Shown here one piece after another: positions 1 through 7,610 of a DNA stretch of 64,000 bases; the stretch's first letter is position 1; every line of letters begins with the position of its first letter. The translations under genes and the position numbers were made by a program. This DNA is from Gammaproteobacteria bacterium. GTDB lineage: Bacteria > Pseudomonadota > Gammaproteobacteria > Steroidobacterales > JABDKV01. A model generated the notes under the pieces. The model was not told the origin of the DNA and ran no database searches. It was given only the letters and a program-made list of their open reading frames with translations. The stretch covers positions 124,001 through 188,000 of the forward strand of contig JABDJB010000056.1 in the NCBI GenBank assembly GCA_013003425.1. Reading direction: 5' to 3'.

Positions 1-58
1 AGCCTGAGGATCTTGCGTTACCACCGGCCTGCCAGGCCCGGTGCTAGAATTCCACATC

Positions 59-409
59 ATGACTACAAGGCCGGTTGCCGAAATCAACCGCCACATCTGG
101 CGCGTGGTAGAACAAATACCATCGGGCAGCGTGGCCACCTACGGGCAGGTTGCCGACGCTGCCGGTCTGGGGCGGGCAGCCCGGCGTGTCGGGCGTGCCT
201 TGCGTGATCTGCCTTCGGGGTCAAAGGTACCGTGGTACCGCGTGCTGCGCGCAGGCGGAGCATTAGCCTTTACACCCGGTAGCGCTGCATTCAAGCGCCA
301 GCGCGACCGGCTGTCTGCAGAAGGCGTGCCGCTGGTTAACGGGCGGGTTAATTTGCAGGTCTACGGCTGGGTGCGCTCGCTGGACGAGTTATTGTGGAAG
401 CCTGATTAA
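59..409 (+). CDS. Alkyltransferase-like (ATL) DNA-binding protein
   Basis: 116-residue protein made only of the DNA-binding domain of O6-alkylguanine-DNA alkyltransferases. It has the helix-turn-helix opening (IPSGSVATYGQVADAAG) and the conserved RRVGRAL segment. At the active-site position, where the transferase has PCHRV, this protein reads PWYRV, so the alkyl-accepting cysteine is replaced by tryptophan. That substitution marks the ATL family, which binds O6-alkylguanine and hands it to nucleotide excision repair instead of removing the alkyl group. I chose the ATG at 59; a GTG at 41 in the same frame would add six residues. The gene is not overlapped and is followed 51 bases later by the DsbA-fold gene. 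Confidence 0.87.
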   Translation: MTTRPVAEINRHIWRVVEQIPSGSVATYGQVADAAGLGRAARRVGRALRDLPSGSKVPWYRVLRAGGALAFTPGSAAFKRQRDRLSAEGVPLVNGRVNLQVYGWVRSLDELLWKPD

Positions 410-460
410 CCGTTCCGTGGACTCAGCCGGGATTCCACAGCGCGCGGGAGAGTCTGGGTT

Positions 461-1789
461 ATGAAGTTGCCAAGTTCGCTGCTTGCGTCTGTCCTTGTCA
501 GCCCGCTGACCCGGCGCAGTATCAGCGGATGGCACGAGGCCAGGCGCCGGTTTCGGCGCCGCCCGCACCGGATTGTCTTTTATCACCGTGTTACTGATGC
601 CTGGTCCTGGCTCCTGGCGCAGCTGTTGCCGCGCGTGTTGCAACAGTACGAAGTCGAGCTCGAGACGCAGCTGGTGGCGGCACTGCCGATCGATTGTGTA
701 AGTGATCCGCAGCGTCTGGATAACTATTCTGCTTATGACGCGATGCGGCTGGCGCGCGCCTGGCAACTGCGATTCCCCGACGCTGCGACGCCTCCCGCCG
801 CCGACCTCGCACATCTCGCCGGGCGCGTAATCCTGGCGCAGCCTCAATCATTGTCCCGGCTGTTACAAGCGACCGCTGCGGCGTGGGATGGTGACAGCCA
901 GCAGCTGGCAGCAATGGCCAGGGATGATGGCGCGGCCGACGAGCAGACCACTGCAGCGCTGCTTGGTCTTGCCAGCACGCAGCTGGCACGGCAGGGCCAT
1001 TATCTTGGCGCCATGCTGTATTTTCAGGGTGAGTGGTTCTGGGGACTGGACCGCCTCGGCCTGCTGGAGCAGCGGCTTGCCGCGCGCGGGCTGAGGCGCA
1101 ATGAAGAGCCGCCTGTCAGCGAGCAGTTCCAGCCGATCGAGCGGCAGGCAGCCGGCATGGCGCAGGCGCTGGACCTCGAGTTCTACTTTTCGTTTCGCAG
1201 CCCCTATTCCTGGCTCGGTGCCTGCCGCGTTGTGGAGCTGGCCGACCGCCTCGGTCTCAACCTGCAGCTGCGTCCGCTGTTGCCGATGGTAATGCGTGGC
1301 ATTCCGGTGCCACGGCGCAAGCTGCGCTACATCATTACCGATGTTGCGCGCATCGCCAGGCGCGACAACATACCGTTCGGCCCCGTCCGGGATCCATTGG
1401 GCAAAGGTGTCGAGCGGGCGCTTGCGGTATTCGACGCGGCGAATCGCCGGGACCGGGGCCGCGACTTCATGCTGGCCGCAATGCGCGCGATCTGGTGTCA
1501 GGCAGCTGACCTGACCAGCACGCGTACATTGAACCGCCTGGCCGCGGTCGCCGGACTGGATGCCGCAGAGGTGGAGCAGGCGCTGCAGTCGAACAGCTGG
1601 CGCGCCGGTGTGGAGGCCAATGCGGCGGCACTGGCGGTGTTGGGGATTTGGGGCGTGCCGGCCATGTGCCTGCGCGACCCGGATGCGCGCGCCGCCACGA
1701 TCGCCTGGGGTCAGGACCGGATGTGGGCGATAGAGCGGGCGGCGCTGGGTATCGATGTAGCCATGCCACCCCCCCGTCTGGTGCAATAA
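461..1789 (+). CDS. Tandem DsbA-fold (2-hydroxychromene-2-carboxylate isomerase-like) protein
   Basis: 442-residue cytoplasmic-looking protein with no obvious signal peptide. The C-terminal half (from about residue 237) starts with LEFYFSFRSPYSWLG, the entry to the DsbA/HCCA-isomerase thioredoxin fold, and ends with GVPAMCLRDP and WGQDRMW, the closing strands of that fold. There is no CXXC pair, so a disulfide oxidoreductase is unlikely; family members include glutathione-dependent isomerases and transferases. The N-terminal half (about 36-215) looks like a decayed copy: HRIVFYHRVTDAWSWLLAQ aligns by eye with the same start, and LYFQGEWFWGLDRL with the same end. The substrate cannot be told. 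It lies 29 bases upstream of an SDR, so an operon is likely. Confidence 0.72.
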   Translation: MKLPSSLLASVLVSPLTRRSISGWHEARRRFRRRPHRIVFYHRVTDAWSWLLAQLLPRVLQQYEVELETQLVAALPIDCVSDPQRLDNYSAYDAMRLARAWQLRFPDAATPPAADLAHLAGRVILAQPQSLSRLLQATAAAWDGDSQQLAAMARDDGAADEQTTAALLGLASTQLARQGHYLGAMLYFQGEWFWGLDRLGLLEQRLAARGLRRNEEPPVSEQFQPIERQAAGMAQALDLEFYFSFRSPYSWLGACRVVELADRLGLNLQLRPLLPMVMRGIPVPRRKLRYIITDVARIARRDNIPFGPVRDPLGKGVERALAVFDAANRRDRGRDFMLAAMRAIWCQAADLTSTRTLNRLAAVAGLDAAEVEQALQSNSWRAGVEANAAALAVLGIWGVPAMCLRDPDARAATIAWGQDRMWAIERAALGIDVAMPPPRLVQ

Positions 1790-1818
1790 GCGTACCGCTC
1801 TGGACGGAGGCAGTACTG

Positions 1819-2631
1819 GTGACCGATTTCAAAGACAGTGGCGTGGTCCTCACGGGCGCCGCCAGTGGCATTGGCCGGCTGATGGCACTACGTATCGCTG
1901 CCGCGGGTGGTCGTGTGGCGTTGTGGGACATCGATGAAGCCGGCCTGGCCCGGGTGCGCGACGAGATCGCTGCCGCCGGAGGACAGGCTGTTGCGATTCC
2001 CTGCAACCTTGCCGACCGGGCTGCCATCGCCAATGCGGCGCAACGGACACTGGATGAACTTGGCTCAGTGGATATCCTGATCAACAACGCGGGAATCGTT
2101 TCCGGGCAAAACCTGCTGGAGGTGAGTGACGAGCAGATCGAGCTGACCTTCGATGTGAACACGCTGGCACTTTTCTGGACCGCGCGCGCATTCCTGCCAG
2201 CGATGCTGCAACGTGATCACGGGCACATTGTCACTATTGCTTCAGCGGGCGGTATCGCCGGAACCGCCAGGCTGGTCGATTATTGTTCTTCCAAGTTTGC
2301 TGCTGTCGGTTTTGACGACTCGTTACGCGCCGAGCTGAACAGCCTGGGCAGCAAAGTACGTACCACTGTCGTTTGTCCTTACTACATCGACACCGGGATG
2401 TTTGCGGGCGTGTCCACGCGCTTTCCATTTCTTTTGCCGATACTCAAGCCGGAAAAAACCGTGCGACGAATACTCGGGGCAATCACCGGCAACAAGCGTC
2501 GGGTGATCATGCCGTGGTTTGTTTACACCACTTACCTGCTGCGCCTGGCGCCCGTCGCGGTATCCGACTGGCTGCTCGACTTTTTCGGAGTAACGCACAG
2601 CATGGACCGATTTATCGGCCGCAAGAGCTGA
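1819..2631 (+). CDS. Short-chain dehydrogenase/reductase (SDR)
   Basis: 270-residue classical SDR. Visible are the NAD(P)-binding glycine motif TGAASGIG near the N-terminus, the NNAG motif, and the catalytic YxxxK as YCSSK about 155 residues in, with a serine in the preceding strand (TIASAGG). A hydrophobic C-terminal stretch (WFVYTTYLLRLAPVAVSDW) hints at membrane association, as in SDRs acting on lipids or sterols. The start is a GTG at 1819 because GGACGGAGG lies just upstream at correct spacing and the glycine motif follows directly. The open frame continues upstream to 1648 but overlaps the preceding gene and is not SDR-like there. Substrate unknown; the neighbours do not define a pathway. 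Confidence 0.88.
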   Translation: MTDFKDSGVVLTGAASGIGRLMALRIAAAGGRVALWDIDEAGLARVRDEIAAAGGQAVAIPCNLADRAAIANAAQRTLDELGSVDILINNAGIVSGQNLLEVSDEQIELTFDVNTLALFWTARAFLPAMLQRDHGHIVTIASAGGIAGTARLVDYCSSKFAAVGFDDSLRAELNSLGSKVRTTVVCPYYIDTGMFAGVSTRFPFLLPILKPEKTVRRILGAITGNKRRVIMPWFVYTTYLLRLAPVAVSDWLLDFFGVTHSMDRFIGRKS

Positions 2632-2635
2632 GCTG

Positions 2636-4132
2636 ATGACACTGGATCGCCACCTGCGCGCGCTGCTTGCCATCGTGATTGTGATCGCGATGGTGTTGCT
2701 GCTGGTGGCGGTGCTGAGCCTGACCGAATCCGCGCTGGATGTCTGGGATCGTTTTCGCCAGGTGCCACGCTGGATCGCAGGGCTGTGGCTGGGCGCGCTG
2801 GGCTTGCTGGCGCTGGCCAGCGGCTGGGCAATCCTGCGTCTGCTGTTTACCGGCCGGCGCAAGAAACGCCAGCCCGAGGAGCTGACAGCCGCGGCGCTGG
2901 AAGAACGTATTGTCAGCGGTGAGCAGCTCGGCATAGACGTCAGCGAGGCGCGCGAGGAGCTTGCGCTGCTGACCGAGCGCAAGACGGCAGGTGATTTTCG
3001 CGTGGCGCTGTTTGGCGAAATAAGTACTGGCAAGAGCGCTGTAATCCGTGCGTTGTTGCCGGACGTCGATAATATTGATATCAGCCCGCGTGGCGGTTCG
3101 ACACGGGAGGTGTCCGACTATATCTGGACTTCGCCTGCCGGCGATCGCCTGGTAATCAGCGATGTGCCGGGACTGAACGAAGCAGGGGGGGTTCTCGACA
3201 AGGCGGCGACTGACGAAGCCGCGCGCGCGCATGCGGTGGTATTCGTGTGCGACCAGGACCTCACCCGTGAGCAATACGATGCAATAACGGCTCTGCGGGA
3301 AGTGCAGCGCCCGATGGTAATCGCACTCAACAAGGCTGACCGGCTCAGTGAGGGCGAATTGCGCCAGGTCAGAGAGCGTATCGGACAGCGTATCGTCGGG
3401 CTCGATGACGATGACGCTGACGCAGTTGATGTAGTGGCGATCAGCGCCGCCCCGGCCGAAACGGTCGTGCGCCAGTTACCCGACGGCAGCGAGCAGCGCG
3501 AGACACGCGTTGCACCACCGCGGGTAGAAGAGCTGGCCGACGCACTGCAGCGGATGATGGACCGCGATCCGGCGCTGATGGAGGAGTTGCGTGATGCCAG
3601 CGTTTTTCTGCTCGCGCGACGTCATCTGCAGGCGGCGGAAAACGATTATCGCAAGCAGCGATCTGCGGAGCTGGTTTCTTCGTATACGAAAAAGGCCGTT
3701 GTCGGAGCCCTTGCGGCAGTTGCCCCGGGCACTGATGTGCTGATTCAGGGCTACCTGGGCGCCAACTTCGTGCGTGAATTATGCGAGCTGTACGACGTCA
3801 GCCCGCGAGATATCGACGTGCAGCAGTTTCTGAAGCTCAGTCAAACTCATATCGGCAGAACGCTGCCGCTGTTGATGGCCATTGGCGGCAATGCACTGAA
3901 GGCCTTTCCCGGTGCCGGCACTGTCGCCGGAGGCCTTATGCATGCCGTGGCGTATGGGCTCATATTCGACGCGCTCGGCAGTTCGCTGACACAAACTCTA
4001 AATGAAAGCGGTCGGCTGCGTCCGGCACCGGCAGCCTCGCTGTTCAGGAAACAACTTGGTGAAAATCTGGAAAAACGTACAGCGCGCGTGGCAAAACTTG
4101 CTTGGGACGCCCGCCGCAAGCTCGACGACTGA
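2636..4132 (+). CDS. Membrane-anchored P-loop GTPase, DUF697-like C-terminus
   Basis: 498 residues. Two predicted membrane segments (about 9-29 and 46-70) precede an Era/dynamin-like GTPase domain: G1 GEISTGKS (127-134), G3 DVPG (176-179), G4 NKAD (232-235) and a G5-like ISAAP. After a helical region, two hydrophobic glycine/alanine-rich stretches (about 350-385 and 410-455) resemble the DUF697 module of YcjF-type membrane GTPase partners. The protein should sit on the inner membrane with the GTPase in the cytoplasm. The gene starts four bases after the SDR stop and overlaps the next GTPase gene, so the two are probably translationally coupled. Cellular role unknown; membrane remodelling or envelope-stress roles are only analogies. 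Confidence 0.8.
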   Translation: MTLDRHLRALLAIVIVIAMVLLLVAVLSLTESALDVWDRFRQVPRWIAGLWLGALGLLALASGWAILRLLFTGRRKKRQPEELTAAALEERIVSGEQLGIDVSEAREELALLTERKTAGDFRVALFGEISTGKSAVIRALLPDVDNIDISPRGGSTREVSDYIWTSPAGDRLVISDVPGLNEAGGVLDKAATDEAARAHAVVFVCDQDLTREQYDAITALREVQRPMVIALNKADRLSEGELRQVRERIGQRIVGLDDDDADAVDVVAISAAPAETVVRQLPDGSEQRETRVAPPRVEELADALQRMMDRDPALMEELRDASVFLLARRHLQAAENDYRKQRSAELVSSYTKKAVVGALAAVAPGTDVLIQGYLGANFVRELCELYDVSPRDIDVQQFLKLSQTHIGRTLPLLMAIGGNALKAFPGAGTVAGGLMHAVAYGLIFDALGSSLTQTLNESGRLRPAPAASLFRKQLGENLEKRTARVAKLAWDARRKLDD

Positions 4133-5426
4133 GCAGCAGGCCGCGTCCGGCGATACGCATCTGCAGCTGGCGCGTCGCAGCCTGCAGGATCTGCTGGAGG
4201 ATCCGCGCGTGCCGGTGCCGGTGCGCGAAGCGCTGTCGGAGGACTATGCCCAGGTCGAGCGCATGCTCGACAAGCTGGAGCACGGGCATATTCACATTGC
4301 CGCATTCGGTCGCGTGAGTGTTGGCAAGTCCTCGGTTCTCAATGCGCTTCTCGGGGAGCAGCATTTTGCCGTCAGCGCCCTGCACGGTGAAACAAAACGC
4401 GCCAGCAGCTCCTCGCTAACCTCCTACGAAGCAGCCGGCGTTTATCTGATCGATACGCCCGGTATCAATGAAATCGATGGCGAGGCACGCGAAGAACTCG
4501 CACGTGACGTCGCGTCACGCGTTGACCTGGTGCTGTTTGTGGCCGATGGAGACCTCACCGAAACGGAGCTCGATGCCCTGCGCTCGCTCGACCGGCAGCA
4601 GCGCCCGCTGCTGCTGGTGCTAAACAAGGCGGACCGTTATTCCGGGGACGAGCTCGCCCTGTTGCAGCAGACATTGGCGCAACGCACTGCCGGGTTGGTC
4701 GACCCGCGAAATATTGTCGCGGCATCAGCGCATCCGGCTGAAGTGACTTATGTGCGGGTCGACGATGCTGGCAACGAGCAGACCAGTCGCGAGCGGCCGC
4801 CGGCTGATGTGGTGAGGCTGAAAGAGCGGCTGTGGGAGATACTCGAAGCCGAAGGCCAGACGCTGGCCGCGCTCAACGCCAGTCTTTTCGCCGGTGAGCT
4901 CAGCGACCGGGTTGCGGTCAGGATACTCGAGACCCGGCGCGTGCTCGGTGAGCGGCTCATCCGCACCTACTCTGTTTCCAAGGGCGTCGCGGTCGCGTTC
5001 AACCCGGTGCCCGTAGCCGACCTGTTTGCCGCTGCGTTTGTGGACGGGGCGATGATCTGGCACCTGTCAAAACTCTATGACCTGCCGCTCGGCCGTGGCG
5101 AGGCCAGCCAGCTGGCCGGCACGATTGTTACGCAACTTGCCGTGCTCATGGGAACTGTATGGGCAATGCACTTTGTCTCGTCGGCGCTAAAGGTCAGTAC
5201 CGCAGGCATGTCAACGCTGGTAACCGCAGGAGCACAGGGAGCGGTGGCCTACTACGCTACTTTTGTCGTCGGCAAGGTGGCTGAACGCTATCTGGCACAG
5301 GGAAAATCCTGGGGGGAGGGTGGTCCCAAGCAGGTTGTGCAGGAGATCCTCGACAGCGTCGATCGCGATTCGATACTCTCCGAGGCACGGGCTGACATTA
5401 AGGCTCACCTCAAAGGAGTGCGCTGA
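4059..5426 (+). CDS. Second P-loop GTPase, paralogue of the upstream gene
   Basis: 455 residues from the GTG at 4059, chosen because AGGAA lies seven bases before it. An ATG at 4002 in frame has no ribosome site and would deepen the overlap with the upstream gene from 74 to 131 bases. Motifs: G1 GRVSVGKS (84-91), G3 DTPG (132-135), G4 NKAD (189-192) and G5-like AASAHP. It lacks the N-terminal membrane pair of its neighbour but shares the hydrophobic C-terminal region (LAVLMGTVWAMHFVSSALKV and following). The same plan in two overlapping genes suggests a hetero-oligomeric GTPase pair. Its last base is shared with the ATG of the small lipoprotein, a further sign of coupling. Confidence 0.78.
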   Translation: MKIWKNVQRAWQNLLGTPAASSTTEQQAASGDTHLQLARRSLQDLLEDPRVPVPVREALSEDYAQVERMLDKLEHGHIHIAAFGRVSVGKSSVLNALLGEQHFAVSALHGETKRASSSSLTSYEAAGVYLIDTPGINEIDGEAREELARDVASRVDLVLFVADGDLTETELDALRSLDRQQRPLLLVLNKADRYSGDELALLQQTLAQRTAGLVDPRNIVAASAHPAEVTYVRVDDAGNEQTSRERPPADVVRLKERLWEILEAEGQTLAALNASLFAGELSDRVAVRILETRRVLGERLIRTYSVSKGVAVAFNPVPVADLFAAAFVDGAMIWHLSKLYDLPLGRGEASQLAGTIVTQLAVLMGTVWAMHFVSSALKVSTAGMSTLVTAGAQGAVAYYATFVVGKVAERYLAQGKSWGEGGPKQVVQEILDSVDRDSILSEARADIKAHLKGVR

Positions 5427-5632
5427 TGAATTTTCTTTCCAGGATCAGTATCGCTCTGGCAGTTGCATGCGCGATCGCCGGCTGCGAGCCGAAAGAGGTC
5501 GACGAAACCGTGTGGGACGACCAGATAAAGACCATGGACAAGGCGCGCGAGGTCGAAGACAAGCTGATGAACCGGGCAGATCAGTTACGCCGGGACGTTG
5601 GTCAGGACGACGAGGAAGATCCGCCGCAGTAG
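5426..5632 (+). CDS. Small lipoprotein
   Basis: 68-residue protein with a lipoprotein signal: hydrophobic stretch IALAVACAIAGC with the lipobox AIAGC and Cys at about residue 20. The mature part (about 48 residues) is highly charged and probably helical, ending in an acidic DDEEDPPQ tail. The residue after Cys is Glu rather than Asp, so outer-membrane sorting is more likely than inner-membrane retention under the E. coli +2 rule. The ATG overlaps the TGA of the upstream GTPase and AAAGGAG lies at good distance, so the start is firm. I do not recognise the family. It may be the envelope partner of the GTPase pair. Confidence 0.7.
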   Translation: MNFLSRISIALAVACAIAGCEPKEVDETVWDDQIKTMDKAREVEDKLMNRADQLRRDVGQDDEEDPPQ

Positions 5633-5636
5633 AGTC

Positions 5637-6584
5637 ATGCGCGTGCGCAAACTGATTACCCTGTCGCTGGTTGTGTTGCTGCTGGCCGGCTGCCGCAGCT
5701 TCGGTGATGGCCTGGTCAACACCGGTCGCAGCGCACTGCGCAGCCTTTCGGGAACCAGCATCGGGCAGGTAACCGTGGGTGGCAGCACAATTGAGTACCT
5801 GGAGCGTGATGCCGCCGGGCCGACACTGGTCATGCTGCACGGCTTTGCGTCAGAAAAAGATTCGTGGCTGCGCTTCATGCGCAAGATGCCGCGTCAGTAC
5901 CGGTTGCTCGCCCTTGACCTGCCCGGTCATGGCGGGTCCAGTCGTGACCCTCAGTTCGACTACAACATCGAGAATATCGTCGAGCTGGTCGACCTTGCTA
6001 TCGAAGAGCTGGCGGATGAACCGGTGCACATCGCAGGGTCATCGCTTGGTGGCATGGTTGCGACTTTGCTGGCAGCCAGGCACCCCGCGGAAGTGGCATC
6101 GCTGGCGCTGTACGCCCCTGCGGGCGTCTATCCGCGCGAACCGAGCAAATTTCAGCAGGCTCTGGCGCGCGGAGAAAACCCGCTGATAGCCACCACGCCG
6201 GAAGAGTTCGAGCGATTAATGGATATGGTCTTCTATGACCCTCCGCCGCTGATGTGGCCGGTGGGTCCGTCGATTCGGCGCTACGCGATTTCACGCGCGC
6301 CATTTCATCGCAAGATCTGGGCAGACCTGTGGCCAGGGCATCCGACTGTTAACGAGCTTTTGCCGGCAATAGACAAACCTGTGCTGCTGGTTTGGGGCAG
6401 CGAGGACGAAATACTCGACGTGTCGAGCGTGGAGATTTACCAGCAGTTGTTACCACAGGTCGAAACGGTGGTCGTGAACGAGCTTGGTCATGCCACGATC
6501 AACGAGCGGCCTGCAGCGATGGCAAGACTGCAGCGCGATTTCCTCGCGTCACTGCAGGACGGCACTGATTACGGCTCGCGCTGA
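5637..6584 (+). CDS. Alpha/beta-hydrolase lipoprotein
   Basis: 315 residues. A lipobox (LLLAGC, Cys near 20) follows a hydrophobic signal, so the enzyme is expected to be lipid-anchored in the envelope. The hydrolase fold is clear: oxyanion-region MLHGF, LDLPGHG, nucleophile elbow GSSLGG, acid region WGSEDEILD and catalytic histidine in ELGHATI. The substrate could be an ester, a lipid or an amide; nothing narrows it. The start is the ATG at 5637, four bases after the small lipoprotein; an upstream extension of the frame lies inside that gene. Its 3' end overlaps the convergent glk by 16 bases. It may be the last gene of the GTPase operon. Confidence 0.82.
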   Translation: MRVRKLITLSLVVLLLAGCRSFGDGLVNTGRSALRSLSGTSIGQVTVGGSTIEYLERDAAGPTLVMLHGFASEKDSWLRFMRKMPRQYRLLALDLPGHGGSSRDPQFDYNIENIVELVDLAIEELADEPVHIAGSSLGGMVATLLAARHPAEVASLALYAPAGVYPREPSKFQQALARGENPLIATTPEEFERLMDMVFYDPPPLMWPVGPSIRRYAISRAPFHRKIWADLWPGHPTVNELLPAIDKPVLLVWGSEDEILDVSSVEIYQQLLPQVETVVVNELGHATINERPAAMARLQRDFLASLQDGTDYGSR

Positions 6585-7510
6585 TGCAGTGAAGCAAGCC
6601 CGACAAGTGCCGGTGTCGGATGCATGATCACGGCGCAGGGGATTGCACGGAGGTAGTCGGTGTAGCGACCCTTGTCCTCGAAACGACGGCGAAATTCGGA
6701 GTTGGTCAGCAGGTCGTGCAGTGCCGGAACAATGCCGCCGGCGATGAAAACGCCGCCAAGCGCACCCAGGGTCAGGGCGAGGTTTCCGGCCACTGATCCG
6801 AGTAGCGCAAAAAACATATCGACGGCTTCACGCGCGATCGGGTCGCCGGCAAGCGCGCGCTGCGAAACTTCGCGTGGACGCACATTGTCGGCAGGATAGT
6901 TGGCCAGCTGCCGTAGCGTGTTGTACAGCGTTGCCAGCCCGGGGCCGGATACCAGCCGCTCCGCCGAGCAATGCCCGTATCGCTCGCGGACCGTATCAAC
7001 TACCTGTGCCTCGCGTTCGGTCCCGGGTGCGAGCGTGGCGTGACCGCCTTCACCGGAGATTACGGCCCAGTTGCCGTTGCGCGTCGGCACCAGTCCTGAC
7101 ACACCGAGCCCGGTGCCCGGACCGATTGCCGCCATTGCTGCATCCCGGCGTGGTGCACCGCCGCCGACCGGGGCAACGTCCGTGCCGGCCAGGTGCGGCA
7201 GGGACAAGGCAACGGCGCTGAAGTCGTTGAGCACCTCGAGACTTTCCAGCCGCAGTTGCTCGCGGATCGTTCGAGCCGAGAAATGCCAGTTGCGATTCGT
7301 CATGCGAACTTCGTCGCCCGTCACCGGCGCAGCAACTGCAATTGCCGCAGCCGCGGGGGTAGCCGAATTTTTCTGCAGATAGTCGGACAGCGCTTCGGCC
7401 AGCGTGCGGAACCCGGCATTTTCAAAGACGCTGATGCGCGAGATCGTTCCCCGTGAGTCGACCAGCGCGCACCGCGTGTTGGTGCCGCCAACGTCGGCAA
7501 TGAGTTCCAT
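6569..7510 (-). CDS. glk: Glucokinase
   Basis: 313-residue ROK/glucokinase-type sugar kinase (E. coli Glk is 321). It starts MELIADVGGTNTR, the phosphate-binding loop of the glucokinase family, and carries GPGTGLGVSG and the glucose-binding/catalytic block ISGEGGHATLAPG with VSGPGLATLYN later. GGVFIAGGI near the C-terminus is the second phosphate motif. Expected reaction: ATP + glucose to glucose-6-phosphate in the cytoplasm. The ATG at 7510 is preceded by GGAGGAAC, so the start is firm. It is transcribed divergently from plsB and ends tail-to-tail with the hydrolase. No regulator or Entner-Doudoroff gene is adjacent. Confidence 0.93.
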   Translation of the reverse strand: MELIADVGGTNTRCALVDSRGTISRISVFENAGFRTLAEALSDYLQKNSATPAAAAIAVAAPVTGDEVRMTNRNWHFSARTIREQLRLESLEVLNDFSAVALSLPHLAGTDVAPVGGGAPRRDAAMAAIGPGTGLGVSGLVPTRNGNWAVISGEGGHATLAPGTEREAQVVDTVRERYGHCSAERLVSGPGLATLYNTLRQLANYPADNVRPREVSQRALAGDPIAREAVDMFFALLGSVAGNLALTLGALGGVFIAGGIVPALHDLLTNSEFRRRFEDKGRYTDYLRAIPCAVIMHPTPALVGLASLHQREP

Positions 7511-7579
7511 GCACAGTTCCTCCAGTGAAACCGGGTGCGATTGTAACTGCGATCGGCCGGCCGGGCGGGTGATTTCCGG

Positions 7580-7585
7580 TACAAT
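7580..7585 (+). promoter_or_regulatory. Possible -10 hexamer for plsB
   Basis: TACAAT, one mismatch from the sigma-70 -10 consensus, lies 25 bases before the plsB start in the 100-base divergent interval with glk. I could not find a convincing -35 at 16-18 bases, so this is weak. Confidence 0.3.
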
Positions 7586-7610
7586 TGAGCGGCACATCAC
7601 GGGGGATATT

